DNA of 60,247 nucleotides from Chloroflexota bacterium (GTDB lineage: Bacteria > Chloroflexota > UBA6077 > JACCZL01): NCBI GenBank assembly GCA_020850535.1, contig JADZEM010000043.1, positions 1 to 60,247 of the forward strand, given 5' to 3'. Under the pieces are notes generated by a model. The model ran no database searches and was not told the DNA's origin. It worked only from the letters and a program-made list of their open reading frames with translations. Positions 43,231-53,492 of the stretch are shown here, piece after piece. Numbering within the stretch: the first letter of the stretch is position 1; each line of letters opens with the position of its first letter. The translations under genes and the position numbers were made by a program.

Positions 43231-44240
43231 GCGTGTCCGTGCCGCAGACCGTCCAGGCGACCCGCCGCCTCACCCAGACCGAGGCGATTGTCGAAGCGAT
43301 GGCCCAGGAGATGCGGCGCGACCGGCGCGTCTTCTTCGTGGGGCAGGACGTGGGCGAGTTCGGCGGCTCGCTCCAGGGCTCGAAGGGGCTGTGGGAGGAG
43401 TTCGGCGCCCGCCGCATCCGCGAGGCCCCGATCTCCGAATCGGCGATGGTCGGGGCGGCGATTGGCGCGGCCCTGTTCGGGAGGCGGCCCATCGTCGAGG
43501 TCAGCTTCGGCGAGTTCCTGCCGGCCGCCATGAATCAGCTCATCAACCAGGCCCCGAACCTCCACTACATGACCGGCGGCGCAGCCAGCGTGCCGGTCGT
43601 GATCCGCACGCGCGTCGGCGACGGTCCGTACGGCGGGCATCCCCAGGATTATTCGGTCTGGTTCGCCTACGTGCCGGGGCTGAAGGTCGTGATGCCGGGC
43701 ACGCCCGCCGACGCCAAGGGCCTGATGCTGGCCGCCATCCGCGACGACAACCCGGTGCTGTACGTCGAGCCGATGTCGCTGGCGCACGGGCCGCGCGAGG
43801 ATGTCCCCGCCGGCGAGTACACCGTGCCCATCGGGAAGGCGCGGCTGGCCCGGGAGGGCACCGACCTGACCATCGTCACCATTGGCTCGATGGTGCCCGT
43901 CGTCATGCGGGCCGCCGCCGCCCTGGCCGAGGAGGGCGTCGAGGCCGAGGTGATCGATCTGCGCTCGCTCGCGCCCCTGGACACCGAGGCCATCGTCCAG
44001 TCGGTCCGCAAGACCGGCGGGCTGGTAACGGTCCACGAGTCGTGGACGGCCTACGGCATCGGCGCGGAGGTGGCGGCGGTGGTGGCCGAGCAGGCGATGG
44101 AAGACCTGCTGGCCCCCGTCAAGCGCGTCGGCACGAAGCCAGTCCCGGTCCCGAGTGGCGCCGTCCGCAAGCATGCCCTCCCCACGGCCGACGACGTGAT
44201 CCTGGCCTGCCGCGAGCTGCTGGCCGGCTCGGCAAAGTAG
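43227..44240 (+). CDS. ThDP-dependent dehydrogenase E1 beta subunit
   Basis: A 337-residue E1 beta, partner of the preceding subunit. It shows VFFVGQDVGEFGG, the ThDP-activating Glu in REAPISESAMVGAAIGAAL, RTRVGDGPYGGHPQD and the C-terminal swivelling domain (VIDLRSLAPLDTEAI; VTVHESW). The GTG overlaps the alpha stop (GTGTGA), ensuring equal synthesis. 134 bases separate it from the Rid gene. Confidence 0.92.
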   Translation: MSVSVPQTVQATRRLTQTEAIVEAMAQEMRRDRRVFFVGQDVGEFGGSLQGSKGLWEEFGARRIREAPISESAMVGAAIGAALFGRRPIVEVSFGEFLPAAMNQLINQAPNLHYMTGGAASVPVVIRTRVGDGPYGGHPQDYSVWFAYVPGLKVVMPGTPADAKGLMLAAIRDDNPVLYVEPMSLAHGPREDVPAGEYTVPIGKARLAREGTDLTIVTIGSMVPVVMRAAAALAEEGVEAEVIDLRSLAPLDTEAIVQSVRKTGGLVTVHESWTAYGIGAEVAAVVAEQAMEDLLAPVKRVGTKPVPVPSGAVRKHALPTADDVILACRELLAGSAK

Positions 44241-44374
44241 GCCATGGCAACGCCGAGCCTGAGCAGATGCCCGAGACGACCGCACGCTCAGCCCGGAGTA
44301 GACTCACCCCCCGACCGACTCACCGTCTGGTTTTCAGCGGTTCAGCGTCGCACTTCAGACAGAGGAGCATCACG

Positions 44375-44827
44375 GTGCAGGAGACCAGACCGACCACCGC
44401 CCCCCGGCGCGAGGTCATCGTGCCGGAGAACCGGCGCAGCGCCCCACGGGCCTACTCGCCGGCCACGGCCTTCGGGGCGCTCGTCTTCTCGTCGGGCCTG
44501 ACCGCCGCCCACCCGGTCACCGGCGAGATCCCCGACGGCATCGCCGAGCAGACGCGGCGCTGTTTCGAGAAGCTGGCCGACATCCTGGCCGAGGCCGGCA
44601 GCAGCCTCGACCAGGTGCTGCGCGTCACCGTCTACCTGACCGACATCGCCACGCAGCAAGGGCCAATGACCGCTGTCTTCCGCGAGGTCTTCCCCGTCGA
44701 TCCGCCCGCCCGCGCGACCGTCCAGGTGGCGGCCCTCTCCGGCGCGGACAAGCTCATCGAGATCGACGCCATCGCCGCACGCCCGGAAGCCGCACGCCCG
44801 GAAGCCGCACGCCCGGTACAGGAGTAA
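44375..44827 (+). CDS. Rid family protein with catalytic Arg
   Basis: A 150-residue Rid/RidA-like protein: YSPATAFGALVFSSGLTA, SLDQVLRVTVYLTDI, and PPARATVQVAAL with the Arg expected for enamine/imine deaminase activity. The GTG at 44375 follows AGAGGAG. The last residues are three copies of a five-residue unit (AARPE, AARPE, AARPV), encoded by the 15-base tandem repeat at 44774-44818. Two bases separate it from the M24 peptidase gene. Confidence 0.88.
   Translation: MQETRPTTAPRREVIVPENRRSAPRAYSPATAFGALVFSSGLTAAHPVTGEIPDGIAEQTRRCFEKLADILAEAGSSLDQVLRVTVYLTDIATQQGPMTAVFREVFPVDPPARATVQVAALSGADKLIEIDAIAARPEAARPEAARPVQE
44774..44818 (+). repeat. 15-base tandem repeat, three copies, at the end of the Rid gene
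   Basis: GCCGCACGCCCGGAA repeated at 44774-44788, 44789-44803 and (last base pair changed) 44804-44818. It lies wholly within the coding sequence and adds residues in multiples of five after the conserved domain, so it can vary in copy number without a frameshift. Confidence 0.9.
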
Positions 44828-44829
44828 CG

Positions 44830-45999
44830 ATGTCCGATCCTCGTTCCGCCCTCGGTCCGCCGCCCCCGCCCATCGACCGCGCCGAAGTCCTCGGCCGCCA
44901 CGAGCGCGCCCGCGTCCTGATGGAGCAGCAGGGCCTCGACGCCCTGTTCCTGACCGAGCGCGACAACTGGTACTACATGACCGGCCACCGCAGCGCCCAG
45001 TTCGAGCACAAGATGCGCCCGATGGGTCTGGTCGTGCCGCTCAAGGGCGAGCCGGCCGCTGTCTGCTACAGCCGCGACCTGAACGCCGTCACCACCACGA
45101 CCGGCTGGTCGTCGATCCGCTCCTACGTGGACGTGCCGTTCCCGCTGGAGCTGATGACCGAGATGCTCCGCGAGGCCGGCCTGGCAGGGCCAGACGTGCG
45201 GATCGGGGCCGAGCTGGGCACCAATGAACGCCTCGGGCTGCCGATTGCAGACTTTATGCAAGTGCGGGACGATCTCGGCGCGCAGATGGTGGACGCCGCC
45301 CCGCTGCTGCGCGAGCTGAAGATCCGCAAGAGCCCCACCGAGCTGGCCTGCATCCGCCGGGCCTGCGAGATCTCGCAGTTGGCCTGGGAGCGCACCTGCG
45401 AACGGCTGACGGTCGGCGTGACCGGGCGGCAGGTGGCCGAGACGCTGACCATCGCGATGCTGGAGCTGGGCGCGGACCTGACCCACCCCGGCAAGATCAA
45501 TCAGGCCTACCCGCTCGACCACGTCTACCAGAAGGGCGAGGCCCTGTGGGTGGACTGGGGCGCGATCTATCGCGGGTACAACGCCGACATCGCCCGCCGC
45601 GCCATCTTCGGCGAGCCGACCGACGAGCAGAAGCGACAACACGAGCTGATCTACGGCATCTGCGAGACGCTGATCGACGCCGTCAAGCCCGGCGCACGGG
45701 CCAGCGACGTGGCTCGCGCCTGCAACGAGCAGTTGAGCCGGTACGGCTACCCGCTGCTGGTCGGCCCGAAGCGCGTCGGGCACGGCATCGGGCTGCTGGC
45801 CAGCGAGCCGCCCTCGCTCAGCATGGCCGACGACACGGTGCTGGAACCGGGCATGGTCGTGACGCCCGAGCCGCGCATCGACCTGACGAAGACGGAGCGG
45901 CTGCACGTCGAAGAGGATGTGGTGGTGAGCGCGGACGATCCGTCCGGGCACGTCTGGCTGAGCGGGGGCGGCCGGAACCTGCTGGTGATCCCGTGCTGA
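44830..45999 (+). CDS. M24 family metallopeptidase (Xaa-Pro peptidase-like)
   Basis: A 389-residue pita-bread protein. The metal ligands appear in order: Asp in VDWGAIYRGYNAD (two Asp), His in GHGIGLLASEPP, Glu in VVTPEPRI and Glu in LHVEEDVVV. The N-terminal creatinase-like domain (LDALFLTERDNWYYMTGH) is present. Members are Xaa-Pro dipeptidases or creatinase-like C-N hydrolases; a GHGIGL site with full ligands supports peptidase chemistry. It overlaps the next gene by seven bases. Confidence 0.9.
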   Translation: MSDPRSALGPPPPPIDRAEVLGRHERARVLMEQQGLDALFLTERDNWYYMTGHRSAQFEHKMRPMGLVVPLKGEPAAVCYSRDLNAVTTTTGWSSIRSYVDVPFPLELMTEMLREAGLAGPDVRIGAELGTNERLGLPIADFMQVRDDLGAQMVDAAPLLRELKIRKSPTELACIRRACEISQLAWERTCERLTVGVTGRQVAETLTIAMLELGADLTHPGKINQAYPLDHVYQKGEALWVDWGAIYRGYNADIARRAIFGEPTDEQKRQHELIYGICETLIDAVKPGARASDVARACNEQLSRYGYPLLVGPKRVGHGIGLLASEPPSLSMADDTVLEPGMVVTPEPRIDLTKTERLHVEEDVVVSADDPSGHVWLSGGGRNLLVIPC

Positions 46000-47030
46000 C
46001 GACGGGGCCAGACACCGATCCGACGCCGGTGAGCGCCAGTCAGCCGGCCGGCGCGCTCTACATCTCCGACGCCGACGTGCGGGCGCTTCTCGACGTGCGG
46101 AGCGTGCTGGACGTGGTCGAGCAGACGTTCCGCTGGGCCTACGAGGGTCGCATCACCTGGCCCGAGCCGCGCCTGTTCCGCCTCGACCTCGCGGAGCCGG
46201 CGAAGGCGAAGTACCACGTCAAGGGCGCATCGCTGCCGGACCTGGGCGTCAGCGGCGTGCGCGTGGTCGGCTACCGAATCTTCCCGGACGGCTCTGGCAC
46301 CAGCCGCGACGACAACATGCGCTATGTGCTGCTGCACGATCCGGTCACTGGCTTTCCGCTGGCCATCGTGGACGAGCACACCAGCTACGGCATTCGCAGC
46401 GCGGCCTCGGGCGTGGTCGGCGCGAAGTACCTTGCCCGTCCGGATTCGGCAGTGGTCGGGCTGGTCGGCGCGGGCAAGCTGATGCGGGCGGCGCTGGTCG
46501 CCCTGGCTGCCCTGTTCCCCCTGCAAGAGGCTCGCGTCACCTCGCGCACCGAGGCCAGCCGCAAGCGGTTCGCCGAGGAGCTGGCGGAGGCCGTGCCGGG
46601 CGTGCGGATCGTGGCGGTGGACACGCCGACGGCCGCCTGCAAGGACGCCGACATCGTGATGAGCGCCACGACCTCGGGGCGGCCGTTGATGGAGGCGTCC
46701 GACTTCGCGCCGGGCGTCTTCGTCTGCGGACTGGGCCAGCGAGAGGTTGCGCCGGACGCCTTCGCCACCTTCGAGAAGGTGGTGGTGGACGACTGGGAGC
46801 AGGTGCGCCACCTCTCGGACTTCCGCGCGATGGCCGCCGGCGGCCACTTCGACCGCGACCGCCTCTACGGCGAGTTGCCCGAGATCGTGGTCGGGGCGAA
46901 ACCGGGCCGCGAGCATCCGTCCGAGCGCATCCTGACGCGGACCGAGGGGCTGGTCACGCAGGATATCGCCGTGTCGCACTGGCTGTACCAGGAGGCGGTG
47001 CGCCAGGGCCGAGGGCTGCGCCTGCCGTAG
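45993..47030 (+). CDS. Ornithine cyclodeaminase / mu-crystallin family protein
   Basis: A 345-residue NAD(P)-dependent protein of the OCD/mu-crystallin family: YISDADVRALLDV, AKYHVKGASLPD (substrate Lys), TSYGIRSAASGVVGAKYL, the Rossmann motif VGLVGAGKLMRAALVAL and DADIVMSATTSGRPL. Members act on cyclic imines or amino acids (ornithine, alanine, ketimines). In an operon with a Rid deaminase, imine chemistry is plausible. The GTG start overlaps the M24 stop. It is the last gene of the 39950-47030 operon. Confidence 0.88.
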   Translation: MLTTGPDTDPTPVSASQPAGALYISDADVRALLDVRSVLDVVEQTFRWAYEGRITWPEPRLFRLDLAEPAKAKYHVKGASLPDLGVSGVRVVGYRIFPDGSGTSRDDNMRYVLLHDPVTGFPLAIVDEHTSYGIRSAASGVVGAKYLARPDSAVVGLVGAGKLMRAALVALAALFPLQEARVTSRTEASRKRFAEELAEAVPGVRIVAVDTPTAACKDADIVMSATTSGRPLMEASDFAPGVFVCGLGQREVAPDAFATFEKVVVDDWEQVRHLSDFRAMAAGGHFDRDRLYGELPEIVVGAKPGREHPSERILTRTEGLVTQDIAVSHWLYQEAVRQGRGLRLP

Positions 47031-48507
<1,477 letters not shown>

Positions 48508-48844
48508 GCTCGGCCCAACGTCAGGAGGGATCCGCGACCTGGAAACGAGATTCGGGAACGCGAGCACCCAGGGGCCAGCGGCGGGACATCGAGTGTCTGG
48601 GCAGAAGGCAGCGGCACTGGAAACCAGACAGCGCGCCACGGGACCGCGTCAAGGCCCTCTTCGGCCGCTACCTCAAACGCATGGCGGAATCCGACGCTCC
48701 TGCACTGGACCCGGCGGCTGACGCCGCCTGGCTCAGAATGACTTCTGACCATCTATCGCATGTCGCACCGGGGGCGGCGAAGTTCGCTGCCCGGCCGGTC
48801 CGGGCAGGCGTTCTTCCTTGACCGTCTCGCGCGGACCGTGTAGA
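48508..48844. other. Spacer without a recognised gene
   Basis: 337 bases between the broken reductase and the molybdenum hydroxylase operon. A plus-strand frame near 48647-48818 reads RVKALFGRYLKRMAESDAPA and onward to a stop at 48819. It looks somewhat protein-like but I recognise no family in it. Confidence 0.4.
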
Positions 48845-48861
48845 TTGCATGCATCATGCAA
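48845..48861. promoter_or_regulatory. Palindromic operator candidate before the molybdenum hydroxylase operon
   Basis: TTGCATGCATCATGCAA is a perfect inverted repeat (TTGCATG, three bases, CATGCAA), 21 bases upstream of the first start codon of the operon, where a repressor would cover the promoter or leader. An extra ATGC follows at once. The size and shape suit a GntR- or TetR-type dimer; a TetR fragment lies 1.5 kb upstream. Confidence 0.45.
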
Positions 48862-48882
48862 CCATGCGCGTAAGGTCAGGCC

Positions 48883-49353
48883 ATGCTGCTCGACATCTCT
48901 CGCACCACTGACGTTGCAGCGGCCCCGGCTTCGGCCTGGGCGCTGTACCGCGATCTTCCCCGCCTCGTGACCCTCCTGCCGGCCGTCTCCGACTTCAGGC
49001 CGCTCGAACCAGACAAGAAGTATGCGGCCAACGTCTCCGAGAAGCTGGGTCCGTTCAAGCTGAGCGTCCCCGTCGAGATCGAGCTGCAGACCGTCGAGGA
49101 GCCGAAGCGAATCGTGGCGGCGCTCACGGGTGCGGACAGCCGGGGGCAAGCCCGCGTCAAAGGCACCCTCGAAGGGACCATCGAGCCGCTCGGGGATGAC
49201 CGCGTCCGCCTCACCATGAGCATGCAACTGGAAGTGCTCGGCAAGCTGGCGACCCTCGGCGCGATGCCGATGCGCCGGCGCGCCGACGAGATCTTCACCG
49301 ACTTCGTGCGCCGCATCGACGCGGAGCTGACCGGCCCTGGCGCCGCCTCGTAA
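48883..49353 (+). CDS. CoxG-like SRPBCC protein
   Basis: A 156-residue START/SRPBCC-fold protein like CoxG (carbon monoxide dehydrogenase subunit G). It opens MLLDISRTTDVAAAPASAWA and has LYRDLPRLVTLLPAV, GQARVKGTLEGTIEPL and the C-terminal ADEIFTDFVRRIDAEL. CoxG helps recruit or mature the enzyme at the membrane; here the usual C-terminal membrane anchor is missing. It starts the operon with the Fe-S subunit 11 bases on. Confidence 0.85.
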   Translation: MLLDISRTTDVAAAPASAWALYRDLPRLVTLLPAVSDFRPLEPDKKYAANVSEKLGPFKLSVPVEIELQTVEEPKRIVAALTGADSRGQARVKGTLEGTIEPLGDDRVRLTMSMQLEVLGKLATLGAMPMRRRADEIFTDFVRRIDAELTGPGAAS

Positions 49354-49364
49354 GGATCGCGCTG

Positions 49365-49934
49365 ATGACGACCTCCTCCCCCGACGCCGGCTCCGACCTG
49401 AGCGGCTCGACGCTGACGATCTCGACTCGCATCAACGGGCGGGACGAGACGCTCCAGATCGCCCCCAACGAGACGCTGGCCGAAGTCCTGCGTGACCGTC
49501 TCGGGCTGACCGGCACCAAAGTCTCGTGCGACGTCCAGGTCTGCGGGGCCTGCACCGTCCTGGTGGACGGCCTGCCGGTGAGCGCCTGCACCTTCCTGGC
49601 CTACGAGACGCGCGGGCGTGACGTGCTGACCGTCGAGGGGCTGGCCCCCGCGCCCGGCCAGTACCACCCCCTGCAACAGGCGTTCATCGAGCTGAACGCC
49701 TTCCAGTGCGGCTTCTGCACGCCGGGCATGCTGCTCTCGGCGAAGAGCCTGCTCGACTACAACCCCGCCCCCTCCACCCACGAGATCAAGGAGTACATGG
49801 AGGGCAACCTCTGCCGCTGCACCGGGTATATTCCGATCCTGGCGGCCATCGGACGGGCGCGCGACATCATGGCGCGCGAGGCCAGCCAGGGCACCGGCGG
49901 CCAGCCAGCAGACGGAACGGGGACGGGGAGGTAG
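49365..49934 (+). CDS. Molybdenum hydroxylase [2Fe-2S] subunit
   Basis: A 189-residue small subunit with two [2Fe-2S] clusters. The N-terminal plant-ferredoxin-type cluster uses CDVQVCGACTVLVDG and a later Cys (SAC). The C-terminal helical domain uses CGFCTPGML and CRCTGY. It passes electrons from the molybdenum site to FAD. An extra 20 residues at the N-terminus and a Gly-rich end are unremarkable. Eight bases separate it from the FAD subunit. Confidence 0.94.
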   Translation: MTTSSPDAGSDLSGSTLTISTRINGRDETLQIAPNETLAEVLRDRLGLTGTKVSCDVQVCGACTVLVDGLPVSACTFLAYETRGRDVLTVEGLAPAPGQYHPLQQAFIELNAFQCGFCTPGMLLSAKSLLDYNPAPSTHEIKEYMEGNLCRCTGYIPILAAIGRARDIMAREASQGTGGQPADGTGTGR

Positions 49935-49941
49935 CCACACC

Positions 49942-50829
49942 ATGCCGACCTTCCTGCCCCCGTTCACCATCCAGCAGCCCGCCAGCCTGGACGAGGCGTC
50001 GCAACTGCTGCTCGACGGCGGCGACGATGCCCGTGCCTACGCTGGCGGCACCGAACTGCTGCTGGTCATGAAGCATGGCGGCCTCCAGTACGGCAGCCTG
50101 ATCGACATCAAGACGATCCCCGGCCTGGGAACTATCGAGGTCTCGGATGGCGCGCTGCGGATCGGGGCGCTGGCGACCCACCTGGCCGTCGAGCGCTCGC
50201 CGCTGATCCGTCAGCACATCCCGTCGCTGGCCGAGCTTGAGGGGAAGGTCGCGAATCCGCGCGTGCGGGCCTCGGGCACCCTGGGCGGCAACCTCTGCTT
50301 CGGCGAGCCGCACTCCGACCCGGCCACGCTGCTGCTCTGCCTGGACGCCACAATGCAGATCGACGGGCCAGACGGCGCGCGCAGCCTGCCCATCGACGAG
50401 TTCATCGTCGGGCCGTATGAGACGGCGCTGGCCGAGGGCGAGCTGCTCACGTCGATTGACATCCCCCTCAGGGGCACGGCCTGGGTGTCCGCGTACACCA
50501 AGTTCCAGGTCCGCGAGCGCCCGATGCTCGGGCTGGCGCTGGCGCTGGAGATCGACGCAGCGGCCGCCGCGGTGACCGACGCCCGCGCGGCCGTCGGCTC
50601 GGCCAGCCCGATCCCGGTGCGCGGCGCGGAGGCCGAAGCGCTGCTCGTCGGCCCGATCTCCGAGATCCGCGGCCGGCTGGCCGAGGCTGGCGCAGCCCTC
50701 GCCGCCGCTGCTGACCTGCTGGACGATGGTGACGGCTCGGCAGCATACAAGGCGCACCTGATCGGCGTATTCCTGCGGCAGACGTTCGAGCGGCTCACGG
50801 CGGCCGGCACGGAGCGAGCAACGGCATGA
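49942..50829 (+). CDS. Molybdenum hydroxylase FAD-binding subunit
   Basis: A 295-residue medium subunit of the CoxM/XdhB type. The FAD pyrophosphate loops are AYAGGTELLLVMK and ASGTLGGNLCFGEPHSDP. It receives electrons from the Fe-S subunit and reduces the acceptor. The C-terminal domain (CO dehydrogenase flavoprotein C-terminal) follows from about residue 175. It overlaps the large subunit gene by four bases (ATGA). Confidence 0.93.
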   Translation: MPTFLPPFTIQQPASLDEASQLLLDGGDDARAYAGGTELLLVMKHGGLQYGSLIDIKTIPGLGTIEVSDGALRIGALATHLAVERSPLIRQHIPSLAELEGKVANPRVRASGTLGGNLCFGEPHSDPATLLLCLDATMQIDGPDGARSLPIDEFIVGPYETALAEGELLTSIDIPLRGTAWVSAYTKFQVRERPMLGLALALEIDAAAAAVTDARAAVGSASPIPVRGAEAEALLVGPISEIRGRLAEAGAALAAAADLLDDGDGSAAYKAHLIGVFLRQTFERLTAAGTERATA

Positions 50830-53168
50830 CAAGCGTTTCGGAGCGGCCAGAGATTCCAGAATCGGAAGCGCCCGACGTGGCGCCCGATCCGTTCGGCTTC
50901 CGCGTCGTCCACCACTCGATCCCGCGCACCGATGGCCCGCCAAAGGTGACCGGCGCGGCGAGGTTCACCGCCGACCTGCCGATCACCAACCTGGCCTACG
51001 CTAAGGTGCTCCGCAGCCCCATCGGGCACGGGCGGATCGTCTCGATCGACGCGAGCGCGGCCCTGGAGCGGCCGGGCGTCATCTGCGTGGTGACCGGCGA
51101 CGACCTGTCGGTGCTCCACAACGCCCGGTTCGGCCACGCCATCAAGGATCACCCGGTCCTGGCGCTCGACAAGGTCCGCTTCATCGGGGAGCCGGTGGCG
51201 GCGGTGATCGCCGAGTCGTCGGTGATCGCCCAGCTGGCCCTGGACGATATCGCGGTCGAGTACGAGGAGCTGCCCTCGGTCATCACCTGCGACGACGCGC
51301 TGGCCGAGGATGCCCCGCTGGTGCATGAGTCGCGCTACGGCCAGGGCGTCTCGCCGGGGCATGTCGAGCTGAAGGCCGGCGACCGCATCACCAACGTCTG
51401 CCAGGAGAACCACGTCCAGTGGGGCGACGTGGACGCGGCGTTCGCGAAGGCGGCGCAGATCGTCGAGGGCGAGTTCCGCTACCCGATGACCTACGCCTAC
51501 GCCATGGAGCCGTACGTCAGCATCGCCGATGCGTCAGACGGCCAGATCACCGTCTACTCGTGCGCGCAGCACCCGTTCATGGTCCGCAGCGACGTGGCCG
51601 AGATCTTCGGCCTGCCGCTCAACCAGGTCCGCATCTCGACTCCGCTGATCGGCGGCGGCTACGGCTCGAAGTCGTACACGAAGATCGAGCCGCTGACGGC
51701 CCTGTGCTCGTGGAAGGCGAAGCGGCCGGTCAAGCTGGAGCTGACCATCGACGAGTCGATCCTGACGACCCGCGCCGACGATGCCCACATCTTCATCAAG
51801 ACGGCTGTCGACGCCGAGGGCAAGCTGCTGGCCCGGCGCGCCACGATCTACATGAACACGGGCGCATTCGCCGAGAACAGCCCGCTGGTCTCCTCCAAGG
51901 CGGCCGTCCGGATCGTCGGGCCGTACCGCTGGGAGGCGGTCGACATCACCAGCTACGCCGTCTACACCAACACCTGTCCGGCCAGCTCGTATCGCGGGTT
52001 CGGCGTCTCGCAGGTGACGATGGCGGCCGAGGTCCAGGTGGACGAGCTGGCCGAGGCGGTCGGGGTGGACCCGGTCCAGTTCCGGCTCAAGAGCTTCGCG
52101 GATCACGGCGAGCGGTTCTTCCCGAAGCGGCGCGGCCTGACCGCCGACGTGAAGGGTGACGTCCGCAAGCTGGCAGACGCGCTGGGGTGGGGCGCGCCGC
52201 TCGGGCCGAACCGTGGGCGCGGCATGGCCATCGCCGTGATCGACTCCGGCGCGCAGCCGATTGGCCGCAGCGAGATCCGCGTCCACGGCGACACCTCGGT
52301 GACGGTCCTGACGGGCAGCGCCGAGATGGGCCAGGGCAGCCGGACGGTCCTGGCGCAGATCGCCGCCGAGGAGTTCGGCATCGATCTGGACAAGGTGCGG
52401 GTGGTGATGTCGGACACGGCCCTGACGCCGTTCGCGCGCTCGACGGGCGCGGACCGCACCACGACCCTCGAAGGGCGGACGGTCCTGGGAGCGTGCCGGG
52501 CCGCCAAGGACACGCTCAAGCGGATGGCCGCCGACATCTGGGAGGCTGACGAAGCCGACCTGATCCTGGAGCCGACCGGCGTCGTCTCCGAGGGCCGCCA
52601 CATGTCCTGGAGCGACATCATCGGCAAGTACTTCGGGATCTCCGACATGGAGGTCAGCGGCGCAGCCGAGATCCGCCAGAAGGACGAGCTGGCCGAGCTG
52701 CCGCCGTTCTGGGAGCCGGCCATCGCTGGCGTCGAGGTCGAAGTGTTCCCGGAGACCGGCCGCATCACCGTCCACAAGCTGGTGACGGTGGGCGACGTGG
52801 GCCTCGCCATCAACCCGACCCTCGCGGAGGGGCAGGATCTCGGGTCGGCCACGATGGGGCTCGGCGTGGCGCTGGGCGAGGAGCTGGTCTACGACGGCGA
52901 GCAGCTCATGAACGGCTCGATGCTCGACTACCGCGTGCCGCGCTTCGGGGACATCCCCGACGACTTCCACGGCATCCTGGTCGAGAACCGCGACGGCGTC
53001 GGGCCGTACGGCGCAAAGGGCATCGGCGACGGCCCGAGCAGCAGCATGTGCGCGGCGATCTCCAACGCGCTGTATCAGGCGTGCGGCATCCGCCTGCGAG
53101 AAGCGCCGTTCACCCCGGAGCGGGTCTGGCGGGCGATCCAGGAGGTCAAGGCGGCACGCGGCGAGTAG
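50826..53168 (+). CDS. Molybdenum hydroxylase large (Mo-pterin) subunit, xanthine dehydrogenase family
   Basis: A 780-residue catalytic subunit. It shows the hammerhead start RTDGPPKVTGAARFTADL, the pterin loop LIGGGYGSKSY, SSYRGFGVSQ, GSAEMGQGSRTVL and PYGAKGIGDGPSS. It has neither AYRCSFR of true CO dehydrogenase (form I) nor AYRGAGR of form II, so it is not CoxL proper. The residue where the family has its catalytic Glu (GVGE) appears to be Asp735. A 17-base GC hairpin follows the stop. Substrate unknown: aromatic, aldehyde or N-heterocycle hydroxylation are all possible. Confidence 0.9.
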   Translation: MTSVSERPEIPESEAPDVAPDPFGFRVVHHSIPRTDGPPKVTGAARFTADLPITNLAYAKVLRSPIGHGRIVSIDASAALERPGVICVVTGDDLSVLHNARFGHAIKDHPVLALDKVRFIGEPVAAVIAESSVIAQLALDDIAVEYEELPSVITCDDALAEDAPLVHESRYGQGVSPGHVELKAGDRITNVCQENHVQWGDVDAAFAKAAQIVEGEFRYPMTYAYAMEPYVSIADASDGQITVYSCAQHPFMVRSDVAEIFGLPLNQVRISTPLIGGGYGSKSYTKIEPLTALCSWKAKRPVKLELTIDESILTTRADDAHIFIKTAVDAEGKLLARRATIYMNTGAFAENSPLVSSKAAVRIVGPYRWEAVDITSYAVYTNTCPASSYRGFGVSQVTMAAEVQVDELAEAVGVDPVQFRLKSFADHGERFFPKRRGLTADVKGDVRKLADALGWGAPLGPNRGRGMAIAVIDSGAQPIGRSEIRVHGDTSVTVLTGSAEMGQGSRTVLAQIAAEEFGIDLDKVRVVMSDTALTPFARSTGADRTTTLEGRTVLGACRAAKDTLKRMAADIWEADEADLILEPTGVVSEGRHMSWSDIIGKYFGISDMEVSGAAEIRQKDELAELPPFWEPAIAGVEVEVFPETGRITVHKLVTVGDVGLAINPTLAEGQDLGSATMGLGVALGEELVYDGEQLMNGSMLDYRVPRFGDIPDDFHGILVENRDGVGPYGAKGIGDGPSSSMCAAISNALYQACGIRLREAPFTPERVWRAIQEVKAARGE

Positions 53169-53185
53169 CCGGGCCTCGCGCCCGG
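53169..53185 (+). terminator. GC hairpin directly after the molybdenum hydroxylase operon
   Basis: CCGGGC (53169-53174), five-base loop, GCCCGG (53180-53185), immediately after the TAG. No T-run follows, so it is a weak or factor-dependent end, or an mRNA 3' stabiliser. The following stretch to 53492 carries no gene, only the palindrome at 53351. Confidence 0.4.
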
Positions 53186-53350
53186 CCCCAGTCGAACGGG
53201 GAGCCGCCAGGGGCGGGCTGCGTCGGGGCAAGCGGAACCCCGCACGGCGTTGTTCATGGGCGCTCCGCCGAGTCAGCGGGCCGATCTGGTCAAAATGTGC
53301 AACCACACGCCGTCCCGACCGTCTGGTCAGGATGACGGAATGCTGAGCGG

Positions 53351-53363
53351 CTGGAAATTCCAG
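53351..53363. promoter_or_regulatory. Palindrome before the 2-hydroxyacid dehydrogenase gene
   Basis: CTGGAAATTCCAG is a perfect inverted repeat in an AT-richer stretch (53347-53390) that also holds TATTGT and TTATGC boxes suited to a -10. It may mark a promoter and operator for the gene starting at 53493. Confidence 0.3.
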
Positions 53364-53492
53364 ACCGGATATTGTATTCATTATGCACGCTGCCTCGTGG
53401 CGGGGTAGCGTGGTCGGTGGGAGAGGCCGTATGACCGAGGCAGCCCTGGCCCTCCTCCCTGTCTTTTGTGCGAGGCGTGCTGGAGTGAAAGC

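Noticed and set aside
50826-53168. Aerobic carbon monoxide dehydrogenase (coxL)
   Set aside because: The gene order resembles cox clusters, but the AYRCSFR loop of the CO-oxidising form is absent (SSYRGFGVSQ here), so only the general molybdenum hydroxylase family is supported.
53466-53492. Upstream extension of the 2-hydroxyacid dehydrogenase (GTG at 53466)
   Set aside because: It adds nine Cys/Trp-containing residues without a ribosome-binding site; GTG 53493 with GGAG is better.
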